DNA of 64,000 nt, from contig NC_044283.2 of NCBI RefSeq assembly GCF_004027225.2, forward strand, positions 13,658,992 through 13,722,991. Direction: 5' to 3'. The notes below the pieces were generated by a model that did no database searches, was not told where the DNA came from, and saw only the letters and a program-made list of their open reading frames with translations. The position numbers and the translations under genes were made by a program. The DNA is from Strigops habroptila. Taxonomy: Eukaryota; Chordata; Aves; Psittaciformes; Psittacidae. Each line of letters starts with the position of its first letter. Positions within the stretch are counted from its first letter, which is position 1. This document shows, piece after piece, positions 1 through 12,829 of this stretch.

Positions 1-384
1 CAATATCATTTGAGGCCATATTTATAACAATGCACATATTCCATCAACATTTTATGCAAGTATATGTTGTATATATGTTCAACAGAACAACATCTAAATA
101 TATTTTCTCAGCAAAACTTGCTAGTAAAGTTCATATTCCTCAAATCAAATATTTGGTTCATTCATCAAGTTAAATATTTGGTTGTATTGTAATTGTACAC
201 ACATATTTTCTCACAGAATAAATGAACTGCTATAGTCTTCAGTGCATTTTAAATGGGACCGTGCTTTCTAAAAGAATGGTGTGGCTGCAGTGCCCGTGAA
301 AGGTGCCAAATAAATACCTTCAGAGACTGCAATTTTCTATGGGTTTCATCTAGAGACTATTACTTTACATCAACCATTATAGAA
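1..384. other. AT-rich upstream noncoding DNA
   Basis: No coding signal is visible. Two copies of the 12-mer aaatatttggtt occur 25 bases apart (147-158 and 172-183), which may be chance in AT-rich sequence. An open frame that starts at 253 runs into the following SINE and has no protein character. Confidence 0.5.
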
Positions 385-605
385 GTACAGGTCCTGTGGT
401 TGGGGAGCAGAGGCATGTGTAAGGAGGTCAGGTTTCGATTCCCCACCCTCCTGGACCTGCTGCTTCACCTCAGGCCAGTCACCTGGTTGCTTTGTAACTC
501 AGTTTGCCCATCCATGAGGAGGGTTTAATCTTTCCTACCTACTCTGCAGGGAAGCTGTAAGGCTTATTTTGCTAATGTTTGTAAAGTGCTTTGAAATACT
601 TGCCT
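385..605 (+). repeat. MIR-type (tRNA-derived core) SINE, old copy
   Basis: The order of landmarks matches a MIR SINE in the forward direction. A tRNA-like B-box, ggtttcgattcc, lies at 431-442. Next come a 'caggccagtcacctgg' core resembling the usual 'gggcaagtcactt', then 'ctcagtttgcccatccatga', a 'ctacc' block, and a tail ending in 'gtaaagtgctttgaaata'. The copy is diverged, as expected of an element predating the split of living amniotes. The ends are approximate, and the exact subfamily cannot be fixed by eye. Confidence 0.75.
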
Positions 606-2839
606 TGAAAGCAAAGCATGTCTCTTGTGGTAGTGTTTTTATCTATAGAACTGGTGCTACATTTATAATCATGGTACCAGCTCTCCAACACCACTAACAA
701 AATCAAGTCCTAGTGAAAAGAGTGACTGCCATATTGTAACTCTTTCACATTTTTTCTGTTTCCTCTTTTCTTGTCAGTTCAGGTGATTAATTTTTTTCTG
801 CTTTGCTGTTTCCAGAATAAACCCCCAAAGATTCAAAAGCAAATAATACACTTTTCAGATTAATTCTCTCAATTTCAACCAAAAGGAGAAGTAAAAAAAG
901 GTTGGATTATGTACACTTAAAATTATTTGTAAATTAGTCTTTATTAGTATGTATAGCAAGTAAATACAACAGAAGCAACCACAGTGCCATAGCTTAAAAG
1001 ATAATATCAGTGGTTCTTGAGTTTGTGCAGGCCTGCTTAGGTCTTTATCTGTGATTCCACTATCTAAACAAAAGCTTATCTTTCTTTTGCTGTCCTTATC
1101 TTGTTCGTCAGTTGATTGTTTGCTAAGTATCTCAGTGAACAAGTCCTAAATGAAAATGACTGTTCATGTACAATTTGTTTGGATCAGATTAAATTGGAAA
1201 GAAGGTAAAAGTGAGAGACAGAGAAAGTAGAATGCTCCTTACAAATTAGTAGTGGAGGTTTTGTTTGGACATAAGCTTCTTTTAGATAAATTAAGTAGAT
1301 TAGGATTTTTAGTCTTTCACATAGATCTTTATAACTCTTTTCTGTGCTACTTCTACATTGTCAGTGCTTTCTTTTGGCAGAATGTGTATGCAAACTTGGT
1401 ACAATATTCTGCGTCTGCAGCAGTTTCAGAAAGACCACGTACAGTTGCAATATTTTCCTTGTGTTTGGCTAGTCCTCTGTTGACCCATCTAGACATCTTC
1501 CAGCCATACCGTATTCAGTTCATTATTTACCATGATGACTAAAAGTAGATAACCTGTACATGCCTCAGACATGGGTCCACTCAGTCTTGCCGGTCTCTCA
1601 CTGGCACAGGATATTGATACTGCTTGAAGATTCAACCACCCCATTTAACTGAATCCTCTCCTCCATCAAGTTACCTTTCCTCCCATGCCCAACTTCACAG
1701 CTCCCTACATCATCCTAATTTTTATCTTGCTTGGGCCTTCGCTGAACCCCACAAACTCCACAGATCATTTTCATCCCTCTTGCGAGCATGTGCAACAACA
1801 TGTGGCTAGTGCTAGCAGTAAGGAAATTATTTACATCAGCGACCCCCCAAAATGAGAAGTTGTAGCCATCATTTCTATGTGACCCCAAAGACTTTCTCTG
1901 TTGTATGGAAGACATCAATTGGAAATCAACAGAAGAGAAGAGGAAAGGAAAACATGCAGCAGTGTTCTTTAAGGAAGCCACCTACTCTACATTTATACGC
2001 TGAATATGCATATACTTTTTAAAACTTGAAGGGCTGACAGGCTTCCCTTCCTTTGTCCATCTCATGGGGTCATTCTCTTATTTAGTCTGCCGTGCACTTT
2101 GATATCCTCAGTTCGCAAGGAGGATTAAGGCATTACCTCCTCTTTGACAATTTATATGAAATTAAAAAAGAAACCCACACACACCCAGGGTGATGAAATC
2201 GCAATATTAAACAGCCTCAGTCCACAAAATGCCACCCTAAAGACTCTGACAGGACCTCCTCTGAAACTCCGTGGTAGTTAACAGCCTGACATTTCCAACA
2301 GCACACCCTCATCGTCTCTTTCAGACTACCAGAAGGCTCATTTAAGTAATAAGACTCCTTCTTTGTGAGCTTTAAAAGTCAGTAGCCCTCTCCTTAGCAC
2401 CTTATGAGTATATCCTTTTCCAAGACAGTACGGTTTACACTGGAACATGAATTTGACTTTTTCTTCCTTTTTCTACTGTGACCTTCATTCAGAAGGTTTC
2501 AGAATGCTGCCAGGCAGGCGATTCCTACAGGGAATATTGCATCGTGGGAGAGTGTGTAGGTGGAGAATAGCTTATCGTGTTGCAGTGGAGGACACAGTAA
2601 GTGTGCCTCTGAAATTCCTTGGTGTTGATCGACTTGTTCTGGCTGAAGGCTTGTGTCGCTAAATAAAAAGTTATATTTATTACTGTGCTGGAAAAGTGAA
2701 GAGTTTGTTAGTATGAGAACATTACATGTGAATAGTATCCAGGATGGACCAAGTTTTGTCAATACATTTCTGGGTGCAGAGCAGGCTGTAGACCTTTGAT
2801 GCAAGCAGCTCAGTTAGTTAATTTAGATTGTGGGCGCGC
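606..2839. other. Upstream noncoding DNA, no gene seen
   Basis: Open frames here are short (about 100 codons or fewer), overlap on both strands and lack recognisable domains. No tRNA, rRNA or dense repeat was seen. Compositionally it is ordinary AT-rich avian intergenic DNA. Confidence 0.5.
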
Positions 2840-3045
2840 AGCACCAGCACTGCAGAGCAGTTCTGAGAAGTGCATATCACAGCGAAGCAGTGCAGAGCAG
2901 TGTAGTGCAGAGCAGAGCACATCACAGGAGAGCAGAGCACAGCAGAGCAGAGCAGTGCAGAGCAAAGCAGAGCACATCACAGCAGACCAGAGCAGTACAT
3001 GCAGTGCAGAGCATAGCAGAACACAGCAGAGCAGAGGGGCAGCGG
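2840..3045. repeat. Degenerate AGAGC/AGCAG-type pentameric simple repeat
   Basis: The tract is dominated by 5-base words such as agagc, gcaga and agcag, interspersed with 'acatcac' and 'gtgca' variants. It gives long open frames in four of six readings, which are low-complexity by-products of a 5-base period without stop codons. It ends in a short GC-rich shoulder around 3,037-3,080. It is not a gene. Confidence 0.85.
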
Positions 3046-3262
3046 CCGGACAGGCCGGGGGAAGCTGCGGCACCAGCACCACAGAGCTGAACCGCAGGGC
3101 TTCCTCTGACCCTGAAACCGATCATTATTCACTTGAAAGTCAGACTTGCACAAACAAATATTTTGTGTAGCTGTTATGATTATTGTCAGTAACTGTCCCC
3201 ATTGTTCAGGCGCAGGAATTCCTTTGGTCTCATAAATACTAAACCAAGTCCTCCCCTCCCCC

Positions 3263-3440
3263 CTTTAACTGTCAGATAATTACACAGTTGGCTTTAGAGT
3301 TTAACTTGTCAAAGGAGTTTCATTACTTTGTTCCTTTTGGGCAGCTTCCACTATTGTGCTTTCTGAACACTAAACAGAACCTATATTAACTGTCAGTTAA
3401 TTACACACCGTTTTTCTTCAGTATTTACCAGTCAAAGGGG
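3263..3440. promoter_or_regulatory. Duplicated motif module: homeodomain-like plus TCF-like sites (candidate regulatory element)
   Basis: The word aactgtcag-nnn-attacaca occurs at 3,267-3,286 (nnn = ata) and again at 3,388-3,407 (nnn = tta). Each copy is followed, 41 and 43 bases after its start, by gtcaaagg (3,308-3,315 and 3,431-3,438). The first word contains a TAATTA-type homeodomain core in copy 2 and ATAATTA in copy 1. The second word resembles a TCF/LEF site. The order and spacing are therefore kept in both copies. A regulatory role is inference; the duplication itself is directly visible. Confidence 0.45.
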
Positions 3441-6400
3441 CAGGTAGGCTGCAATCCTATCATCTCAATCACTGTCTCTGCTCACAAAAGAATCAATAAA
3501 GATGAGTCACTTAGTGTCACCCAGTGTCTGATACTCAAAGCCACCCATTCCTAATTGCCTTTAGAGATGGATGATAATACAAACTTTGAAGTGATAATCA
3601 GCCTAATGAGTGGCCTTGCTGAGAGGGTAGATCATGTGTCAGAACAGTTTGCAGATGCTTACAGGCAAACAAAGCCAGCTTTCCTTTTAGACCTGAGAGG
3701 ACCATGGCAAGTCTGGTACCCAGAGCCCAGCACAATGGCAGAGACTGGAGCACAGCAGGACGCTGTAGCCTGCTGATCACAACTGACTCCATCCATCTTG
3801 CTCTTTGCCTTTAATCAGCACAGTCAGAACAAGTCCTCCAGATCTCTGCATGTTTATGCTGGATGTTTAAGCAATAACTGTGTAAAAGATAAGTTCTCTG
3901 ATTCTGAGTCATTGGATTTAAATAATAGCGATTGGACTTGATAGGTAATGGCCGGGGATCCCAGCTAAAACTACTGGGTAAATGTAATTAAATACAATCG
4001 GGTGCAGTCAGCCAGGCAAAGGCAGAGACCATAAAAGGCTCATTCAGACAGCAATGAAAACAAACAACGTCAGCAACAAAAACAAAACCAGTGTTTGGTT
4101 TGCTAATAAGAGCATGATCTGAGGCCTGATCTACACTCAATTTTTGCACCCAACAATTTGACCAAATCAATAATTTGAAAAAAAAAAAAAACCCCAGCAA
4201 CAAACAAACAAAAAGACAAATTAAATTGTTATAAATCCCTGAGTCTGAATCCACTTATATTATCATAAAGACATTTGCTTTTCAAAATAGTTAAGCTGTC
4301 ATAAATTCAGTCAAGTGTGAACAAATAGGCTATGACCATGTTTGTGCTAATATGACTGTCTCAATATAAAAGGCTTGTTTTGATTTAACAATCCTTACCA
4401 ATTTAGCTACATTTTGACAAGACTGTGGACATGGATTCAAAATCGTCTCACATGAAGACTGAGACTCTGTAGGATTGCATCAGTTTGATTTCAAAGTATA
4501 AATATATATATGAATGTGTATCAATGGGCTGGTTAACATGTTTGGCAATTTGGACATAACAATTTAAAACTCTTTTGGGGACAAATGCTGAAATCTGTAT
4601 TCACTTTCTTAGCACTAGTTTTCAGTGATTCACTGTGAGTCAGGGAGAGAAAGGTAGTGAAAAAGCTGAACAAGTGGGTTCAGGATTTGACACTGTTTTA
4701 ATAAGAAGCTGTCAGAGGTTTTAACATTTTGTAGTTAACTATTTTGCTTGTAAAACATAATAAGGAATTACCGTGATAAAGCAAATGAGAAACAGAAATT
4801 GTCATAAAAGCAAAATAAGCTTTTGAAATTAAAAGCAAGATTATGGCTGCCTTTAAATAAACTATGGAATGAGGCTTCTTTCAGATAAACCCAATCATGT
4901 TTACATATTTTTACCAGCTCTACATCTGCCTTGTTTCCTATATTTAAATCAATGAGAAAAGTGCAATCTTTAGGGTATGAAAGGACAAAAAAGATAGCCT
5001 TTTTGTAGATTCTGTATTAATATAACAGAATTGCCAGTGGAAAAGTTTTAGAGCTGTCTGATTGTACTGCAGTTTTCATTTTGAGGCAGTGTTCTCTAAT
5101 GAGTGATGCCTAGTAATATTTGCTGTATGTTCATATAGAAACCTATGTCTTCAAGCTCTCTGCTATAATGAGTATCAGTAATTAGCCCAACCTAACACTA
5201 TCTGAAACTGAATTCACAATAAGGAGTTGGTTTAGTTCATTTGGTAAAAAAAATGAAGAAAAAAATCCTTTATGGAATTCATAAGTGGGCTCCAGAGGCA
5301 CGTGTTCACCAGAGGTCATAGGATGCCAGTGATCACACAGATACCTAAGGTCCATGAATTCGCAAAGCTGAAAACACATATGACTGCCTACCAGCACCAT
5401 GTGCTCAGTCTCTTGGTAGCCAAGCTAACTCAGCTTTGCTGAGTTCCCTCAGTGGCAGCTATGAATGACATAAGGGTTTTCCTGTGCTGAGGCTTGTTCC
5501 CTATAGACCAACCGCCCCTTCATTTCTGCCCACAAAGCACTGCAGACAACCGGACTTCTCTAACAATGCTATCACATAACTTTGGGAAGTGGTTTTGAGC
5601 TGTGGAGTCACTTCACCTTCCTTCTTACCTGGGGAATCAGTTGGGAAAGGCCACCCCTGCCTTACTAACGTAATATACTTCTCCAAGGCAAATTCTAACC
5701 CTCAGTTACATTTCTCCTACAGATAATATTCCTTTAAAATCCTTTTAACTTGCACATTTATATCTCATATGATTCAAGTTAATTTTTAAGTAATAAAGGT
5801 ACTAAACATTTTTTTTTTTAGTCACTGAATAACCCTATATGCATATACACTGGACTATAAGCACATCACGGGTTCATGCTAATATAGTTAAACACAAATG
5901 TATTCACACACATGCAAGTCTAAAAATGCCCTTTCAGGCACAAAATACTGCTATCATTGCATATCTTATCACTCATAACCACATTCAAAATCTCCATCTG
6001 AGCTCTAAAGTGTGTTGGACAAAGGAAAAACTTACCTGTGGTCAGACCTATGGAACTGAAGTTGATAATTTGTGGTTAGTTAATGGAAATGTGTTGACAT
6101 ATGAATTACGGTTGCAAGTTTAAGCATGTATGTTGTAGGCAACTGTGGGCTGGAAATGAAAGAGGACAATTAATTGAATAAATGATTTTGGTGATCCATG
6201 TTAGCTGATATGCACTTAAGTAATCTTGATTCAGAATTTGGATTGTAGGTAGAGATGTTAAAATCCACATGACATGATACACTGCAAAGAATTTATTAAC
6301 TTTTTCTTTTTCAAACAAACCAAACAGGACTTTGAATGTATCTTTTAAATCCACTCAGTTGATACTAACCTCAGGATACTAATTTACTATTATTTTGATA

Positions 6401-7678
6401 TCTCCTATTTGTATTGTTGCACCTCATAGTCATAAAGAAGGGGGCTAACAACCAAATACTCCATGTCTGAAAGGTTTTCCTAGATATAAAGCTGTGAGAA
6501 TTACAGCTATGATTTTCAGAAATGATTGAATTTTTTTGATGAACTCAATTTGAGCACCTTAAAGGGATCTGGTTATCAAAACATTTTGAATTTCACACAT
6601 TCTAGAAATATCTTAAATTAGATACCCAGCAATAGAGGCAGCCATATTCACTAGTGACCATTAAAATCACAGTTGTGGTTTCTCCATCAGTTTGTGTCAC
6701 TCTTACATGGGGGCATTGCTAAAAAAGGGAATCCTAAGATCCAGTTGCCTCTGGTTATGCACTCTCACTGTATTAAATATGCTGGCACTCATGGTCAGGA
6801 GCAAGCCAATCTGATGGAAATATAAGCCTACAGAAAATGCAAAGTGATGTGGTTGACTGGGCAGCCACACAAGTGGTAATGACAGCAATGGGCACAGGCT
6901 GCCAGTGCCAGCAACAGGCATGACAGGTCTTTCAGCACCAGCCTGAACTTATATTATCTTAAGAGATGATGTAACCGCACCCTGAGTCTGCGTGCATTTC
7001 CTTCTTGGACTATGTAAGCAACCTGCTGGTGTTTTGCCAATAAGCAGATGAAGAAATGCAAGCAATACAATAAATATTAACCTTTAATTAAAAAATATTT
7101 CATGTCAGAGTGAGAGAAGAGCAGAAAAGAAAGACTGCAGAGCTTACAAAAGAATACTAAGTATGCCTTTGCTTTAAGCTTTTGGTTTACATATTGAGAT
7201 TTACAGTGATTATGAGTTTAAACCAGCATCTCCAAGCTCTTTTTTGAACAAGTAGCTCTAAGTGTTTCACAAATACCTACAAAATTCCATAAATCTTTCC
7301 ACGAGGCAGCAAAATACACCAGGAGCTAGTCACCTGCCAGCAGAAGGCAAGTACATCTTGAGGAAAACACAGCAGGGGAAGTAAAACCTAGCAACGCTAT
7401 AAATAATGGAAACCACAGGAAGAAATTCAGGTGGTTAAAAATAGCTACTGGAGATGAAATTGGGCCAAGACATGATGGTGTATAACCCTTTTCCCAATCT
7501 TATTAAAAAGTGCCATGAAAATGGCAACAACAAACAGAAACGGGAATAGCCTTTTGTCTCGTGTGAGACATATCTCCAGAGTAAGAAGTTTCCTTTTAAA
7601 AACGGTAGGCCTATATTTATTCCCTCTGAGCCAGTGTAGATTTTACCACTGATTTTAACTGGACCAAATCCTTAGTTT
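3441..7678. other. Upstream noncoding DNA, possible conserved element at its left end
   Basis: No coding region or clear transposon was found. The first few hundred bases (to about 4,110) have complex, non-repetitive composition with an AP-1-like gatgagtcac near 3,503 and several ATTA/TAAT cores. That is what a conserved noncoding element can look like, but conservation cannot be judged from one sequence. The remainder is AT-rich with short homopolymer runs. Confidence 0.4.
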
Positions 7679-7737
7679 GTTACTGAAAAAAGTTACCAAA
7701 AAAGTTACCAAAAAAAGTTACCAAAAAAAGTTATCAA
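7679..7737. repeat. Short tandem repeat, unit about 13 bp (gttaccaaaaaaa)
   Basis: Units start at 7,679, 7,692, 7,704, 7,717 and 7,730, with spacings of 13, 12, 13 and 13. The first and last units carry substitutions. A lysine/valine-rich open frame through the tract is a by-product of the repeat. Confidence 0.85.
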
Positions 7738-8490
7738 ACCCACTTCCTACTTTTCTTGGAAATGTCTCTATTTCCTGTGTTCATCTAGTCCCGCTCTTCC
7801 CTGAGCTGCAACTCTGTCAAGTCTTACAAACTAGTAGGGCAGGAGAGAACTGTAACTGTGGAACTCTGCAGCAGATTTTGAACATTTATGCTGTAAAGCT
7901 GTATAATTTCAAGCAGATAAACTGTCAAAAGTCACACTCAGAAAATCAAATGTGGCTTTTGCAAAGTCCTTTCTTATTTTTTATATTTTTTTTTAAAGAA
8001 AACACAGTATATGATTGCTGTTATGTTAAAATGCAGCCTGATCCAGCATAGGGCTGTATTGCCTTCCCTCCCATTGACTTCAAAATGAATACGCTCAGCC
8101 TGGGTATTTGAGAATTCATCGCTGCTAAGACATATTCTGGCAGGTCAACACAAGCATTATTCATAGGCCTCAATTCAGTCTGTCATCTGAAACGAAAGAG
8201 AGCCTTTCTTTAAAGAGCTAAAATCCATCTTTAATTTGTTATCCTAGTAACTGTATCAAAAACTGTTTTAAAATAAATATGAAAAATGAGAACAAGCTGA
8301 TCAGCAATTGAAACCTAGTAAAACAGATCTGGAAGTGACTGCAGGGCCACCATGTCCATGCTCCAGCTATTGCAGGAAACCAGCTCATATAATCTTTTTC
8401 ATAAATATAACAAGGTCTGTCTTAAAAGCAGCTAGTTTTATTTCTTCAGTTACTGCCAGTTTACAGTTCTTTGTATTTTTTCCACTTTGA
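7738..8490. other. Upstream noncoding DNA, nothing recognised
   Basis: No coding, RNA or transposon signal could be supported in this interval. Confidence 0.4.
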
Positions 8491-8592
8491 GTTACAGATT
8501 CATAGATTATATGCCAGAGGGGACCTCTGTGATCATCAAGTTTGACCTCCTGTATAACTTAATCTGTAGGATTGCCCTGAATTCATTTAAGA
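8491..8592 (-). mobile_element. Ancient CR1 LINE 3' end, minus orientation
   Basis: It starts with 'gttacagattcatagatt' and continues with 'gccagaggggacct', 'tgtgatcatcaag' and 'tgacctcctgtataac'. This is the reverse complement of the 3' tail of the old CR1 subfamilies shared by turtles, crocodilians and birds. The copy is strongly diverged and 5' truncated, as is usual for CR1. The right boundary is approximate. Confidence 0.75.
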
Positions 8593-11500
8593 AGCCAGTG
8601 ATTTTGCAGCCATGAATTTATTGGGGAAAGGGCTCAATGTTAGACTGATGGGATTAATCAGTTCATGTTAACACACTGATTATCATATAGTAAAGGGAAA
8701 TGTTTCAAAAGAATACTCCAGTCTGAAATATAAAGTGAAATCACTTGGACTTCCAGAGAGGTCATGGTTGGAATATCACAAAACTCTCTTTACTCAAAGC
8801 AGATGCTTATTAAGATTAATTTAGTGTGAAAAATGAACCAGAATGCATATAAAAGACAATGCCTCCTCAATTATGTAACAGGACACCTCCTCATTATATT
8901 GTGTTCACTGAAGATGATGGTATTTTCCTAGGGGATGTATAACTACAGTTTGCCAAAGTCCCTCTCCCTCATTTTAGATTAAATATCAGACTGCAGAGCA
9001 TGAAGCCAAGTGAACAGAAACAAGAGAACTCAAATAAACATCAATTTAAATGAAAAGGAAAAGGCCTGTTATGTATGTTTACTAAGTATACGTGTTCAAA
9101 ATAGAAAGCTAAAATGATGCCAGGATACAAATACAAAGAAAAATTACAGGCATTTAACGTAAAAAAAAATACCTTTTTTTTTTTCTACATTTGTACATGG
9201 ATTGAAACGAAAAGCAATCCATAGGTGTAAATATTCATGTTAATTTTCAGACAACTGCAACAACTTCTCTTTCTTGTCCTTTTCTCTTTTTTCCTGTCTC
9301 TTTCTGTGAGCTCCCTCCAGTGTTCTCAAGGAAGTATTGAATCATTTCATTTTTGTATATTCCATTTTTCTCACAGGAAGTACCATGATAAGAAAGATTG
9401 CATTCATCTAACCTAAAATCATCCGCCTTGAAACTAAGCTAAAAGCTTTCTAAGCTGAAAGTCTAGTCTAAACTAAATCGTGAAATATGAAGAAGATACA
9501 TCTCACCCACCACAGATGTCCCTTAGAATGAATGGCAGACTTTGCCAAAAGGACTACTGGCTGTGGAGGTGGCTAGAGAATGAGTTGAGACTGTGTACCC
9601 ACTCTGAGATTATTTAGAGTTAAGGAGTATCAATTCTTTCCCTCTTTTCCCCTTAGGGACTCACAAGAATAATTTCTGCTCTAAACTGGAGGTTTATCAG
9701 TTGAAAAAGACAGATGACCAGGAAAGCCCAGACACTGACTCTCAGTTATCAACATGAAAAGAACAAGTTGGCTCTAAGACCCTACCAGGTAAGGTACATT
9801 CTGTTTAGCAATAATAATGCCTTTGTACAAGTCTAAGCTGAAAGACCAAGGGGATATGATTACACCCTGGCACAAAGCATTCAAGGCACTGAATCCACTA
9901 GCTTTGGACACGCTAGCCTGCTTGGAGCCAGCTCAGGGATCTCTATGCAGTGCTGCTATGCAGGCTGTAAACATGTCATAAGTGCTCTATTTACATGGAG
10001 TTTAACTCCTGCTGCTACTGAGATAAGCAAGAGTAGAGTCAGACACTATATTTTCTCTGCCTCTTCCACTAGCTTGGTAGGGTTATTAAACTCAGCGGGT
10101 ACAAATGAGTATAAAATTTTTCTCTATAAGGCTAGTCTGCCTGCTTTATTTCTGCTGGTTTGTTTTTTGGGCCTGTCCACTGACAGAATAAATCAGTATA
10201 AACTGAGGCTGCTGCAGTCCCTTTCTACCCTTTCTTCCCTACGCTGTTTGTTCTCATCCCATCCCTTGTACCCACACTAGTGCTTTGTGCAATTGGCCCA
10301 TGAAATGCTCGGGGAGCTTAGCTGTAATAAAAATAGCCAAATATTGTGAGAACATACATAATCTTAAAGTCATAAGCAATGGAACTAAAGAGAACTTAAT
10401 TTTGACTATTGCAACGTCAATTAATTTGGTGTCTTTACTGGTGCTTTGTTTATTGTGAAAGCCACTATAACAAGCCACTCTACTGCTAATCTGCATGATA
10501 TTCAGCAGATAGTGAGCCATTGCCTAACCTCAGAAAAGCCAGCATGGAGCTATGGAATTACTCCAGTCCTTTGTGGGTTTGGCAAAGACTTTGTAGGATC
10601 TCTAGTGACGTATGCTGGGCCTCATTCAAATCCCAACAATGGAAAAGTCTTTGATTTAGCTTATTGTTATTTCTGACCCTATAAATGTGGAAAGCACTCA
10701 GGCATTAAGAAAGACATTGTTTCCCTGATATCGGTTGGTCATCGCAGTTAGCATCAAATAAACCAAAATGGAAATCCCAGTTTGATTTTTCCTCTTATGC
10801 TATTAAAGCACTCATAATAACATAAATTCAATGCCTGTCCAACCATCATGGTTTGTTATGTACACACCAGGATTTGAGTTTCTTATGGGAAAATCGAACA
10901 AAAATGGTCCATATTTCACAATTCCCTTTCTTAAACCACTGCCTGTAAATAACTTAGGAGAAGCTCTTTGCTTTTCCTCTCCTCTTGTCCTTTAAAATAA
11001 TTATCTAAACAGGTTCTTTTTACATTTTAATTTTTCTACCCTTTTTGCATTTTTGTTCTACCCATTCTCTTGTAAGGGCCACCCCACCATCAATTCTGCG
11101 TGTTAACATGGAATCAATGAAAGATCATATTTAAATACAGTTCCTCTTTAATACAAGACATTGGTATGCTCTGTGCTGTGCTCCATGACTGAAGTTCATC
11201 TTAAATTTTATAACAGATTTTTTCTTCTCCATTTTTGTTTGGTGGTTGGAATTTTAGAGAGTGGCTACATTGGTTTCACTCCTAAACACATGAATTTTGA
11301 CAAAAAGATTGAATTTGGATTATGTTAGGGGGAACTGCTGTGTCTGCGCTGCTTTTCAGTCTCCATAGTAGTATGGTCCTGAAAAGAGTTTCTTTTCAAC
11401 CTCCCTCCTCCTATTTTCACAGTGGGCATGTCAAGATTATTTTACTTGGCAAATTTCTAAAGGATCTCTTGCATACATACTTTTAGCTTTGCTCACTGCT

Positions 11501-12829
11501 AGTAACTCAGAACCTGTGGGACAATAAAAGCATCCCACATATGTGATATTTATTGCACATGTATTTTCAAGCTAAATCCTCTTGCATCCAACATGGTGGG
11601 CAAAGGTGTGCAAAATCCAGCCTGTCTGGTTTGTGCCTATTTTTATCCCATTTCTAAGGCCCTATAGGCTGACGTATGTAGTTAGGGATATTAATTCTCT
11701 TTACTACTTATATTAAATTATACTTGCAAGAACTCTGCATTAAGATTCCTTTGTGTTGGCTGCTGCTCAATTTATAAGGCTTCATCTACTCAGGGAAGCT
11801 TGTGAACAGCAAACTAGCTTGTGAATGCACTAGGCACTAAACCAAGCTCTACCTAAATCATCTGGACATTCCTGTGCTCAGCCAAAGCTGACTCTTAACA
11901 TTCATCAGTGCCATTTAGAGAGTGTTCAAAGCTCACTTTGTCTTGAATGGATTATTGCCATGTACATTTTTACAATTCTTAAAATTCAGCTACATGGAGT
12001 CGTCTGTTCCCTGCCCCAAGACCTTCCAGTCCCGTATTTGTTTTACAAGCTCTTAACTTTTTTTGCCGTACATTTTGCTCATTTTACTTGAATTTATTGT
12101 AAGATTTGAATTAGTATAAACCTTATCTGCATCTCTTTTTCCACTTTTCATCTTTCCTCATGGTTCATTATATTTCTTTTCTCATTCTTAAATTCCCACT
12201 CCTTTAACTGCCATCAATTTTCCAATGAAGAAGCTCTTCAGACAGCAGTATTTTAAACTATAGAATATACAAGTCTGCAAATGTTGTAGGTCTAGCAGCA
12301 AAGAAACATGTGGGATTCTTGCATATGCAACATAGAACTGGTCTGAGTATATGCTCAACTATTTTTTTCAAGATTTCCAAAATTGGTGATTTTGGAAGTT
12401 CTGAATATATTTTTCACTGATTAAATGTTTGTCTTAAAAATACATGTAACATGCATGCTACTCCTGGAGACCAAAATACGATGTTTTCAAGGCACATGGA
12501 AAAATAACAGCTTGGGGTAGTGACAGTGAAGCCTTCCTGTATAATCTTGCTGATATTTTTGTGTAAGTGCCAGCTGCACTCTTTTCATGCAGAGCTTCAG
12601 AGAAGAAACCATCCAGCCTTCAAGAGTCTAGGAGGGTATGGGAAGTTCTCAAAGGAGAGGGACTTTGAACAAGCTAAAATCTCTCCATCAAATTTTAAGA
12701 TAAAAACGCTGTCTCTATTTATCTTTTCCAGGTGTACATGCTGGTTGTGGGAAATGAATGCCATAGGTATAACTGGCCTTATTTGTTCTAATTATGACAG
12801 TCAAAATGGTATTTAGGTGCCCAGTCTCA
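8593..12829. other. Upstream noncoding DNA, no gene seen
   Basis: Only short random open frames are present. The sequence is AT-rich and largely unique, with no tandem array, tRNA or recognisable transposon. Confidence 0.45.

Noticed and set aside
431..442. tRNA-like B-box
   Set aside because: No cloverleaf can be built around it; it is the tRNA-derived head of the MIR SINE, not a tRNA gene.
2796..3170. Ser/Gln-rich 124-codon frame and its opposite-strand Leu/Cys-rich frames
   Set aside because: They arise directly from the pentameric simple repeat.
7677..8051. Lys/Val-rich 124-codon frame
   Set aside because: Its start is the 13-bp tandem repeat and the rest is unstructured; no coding evidence.
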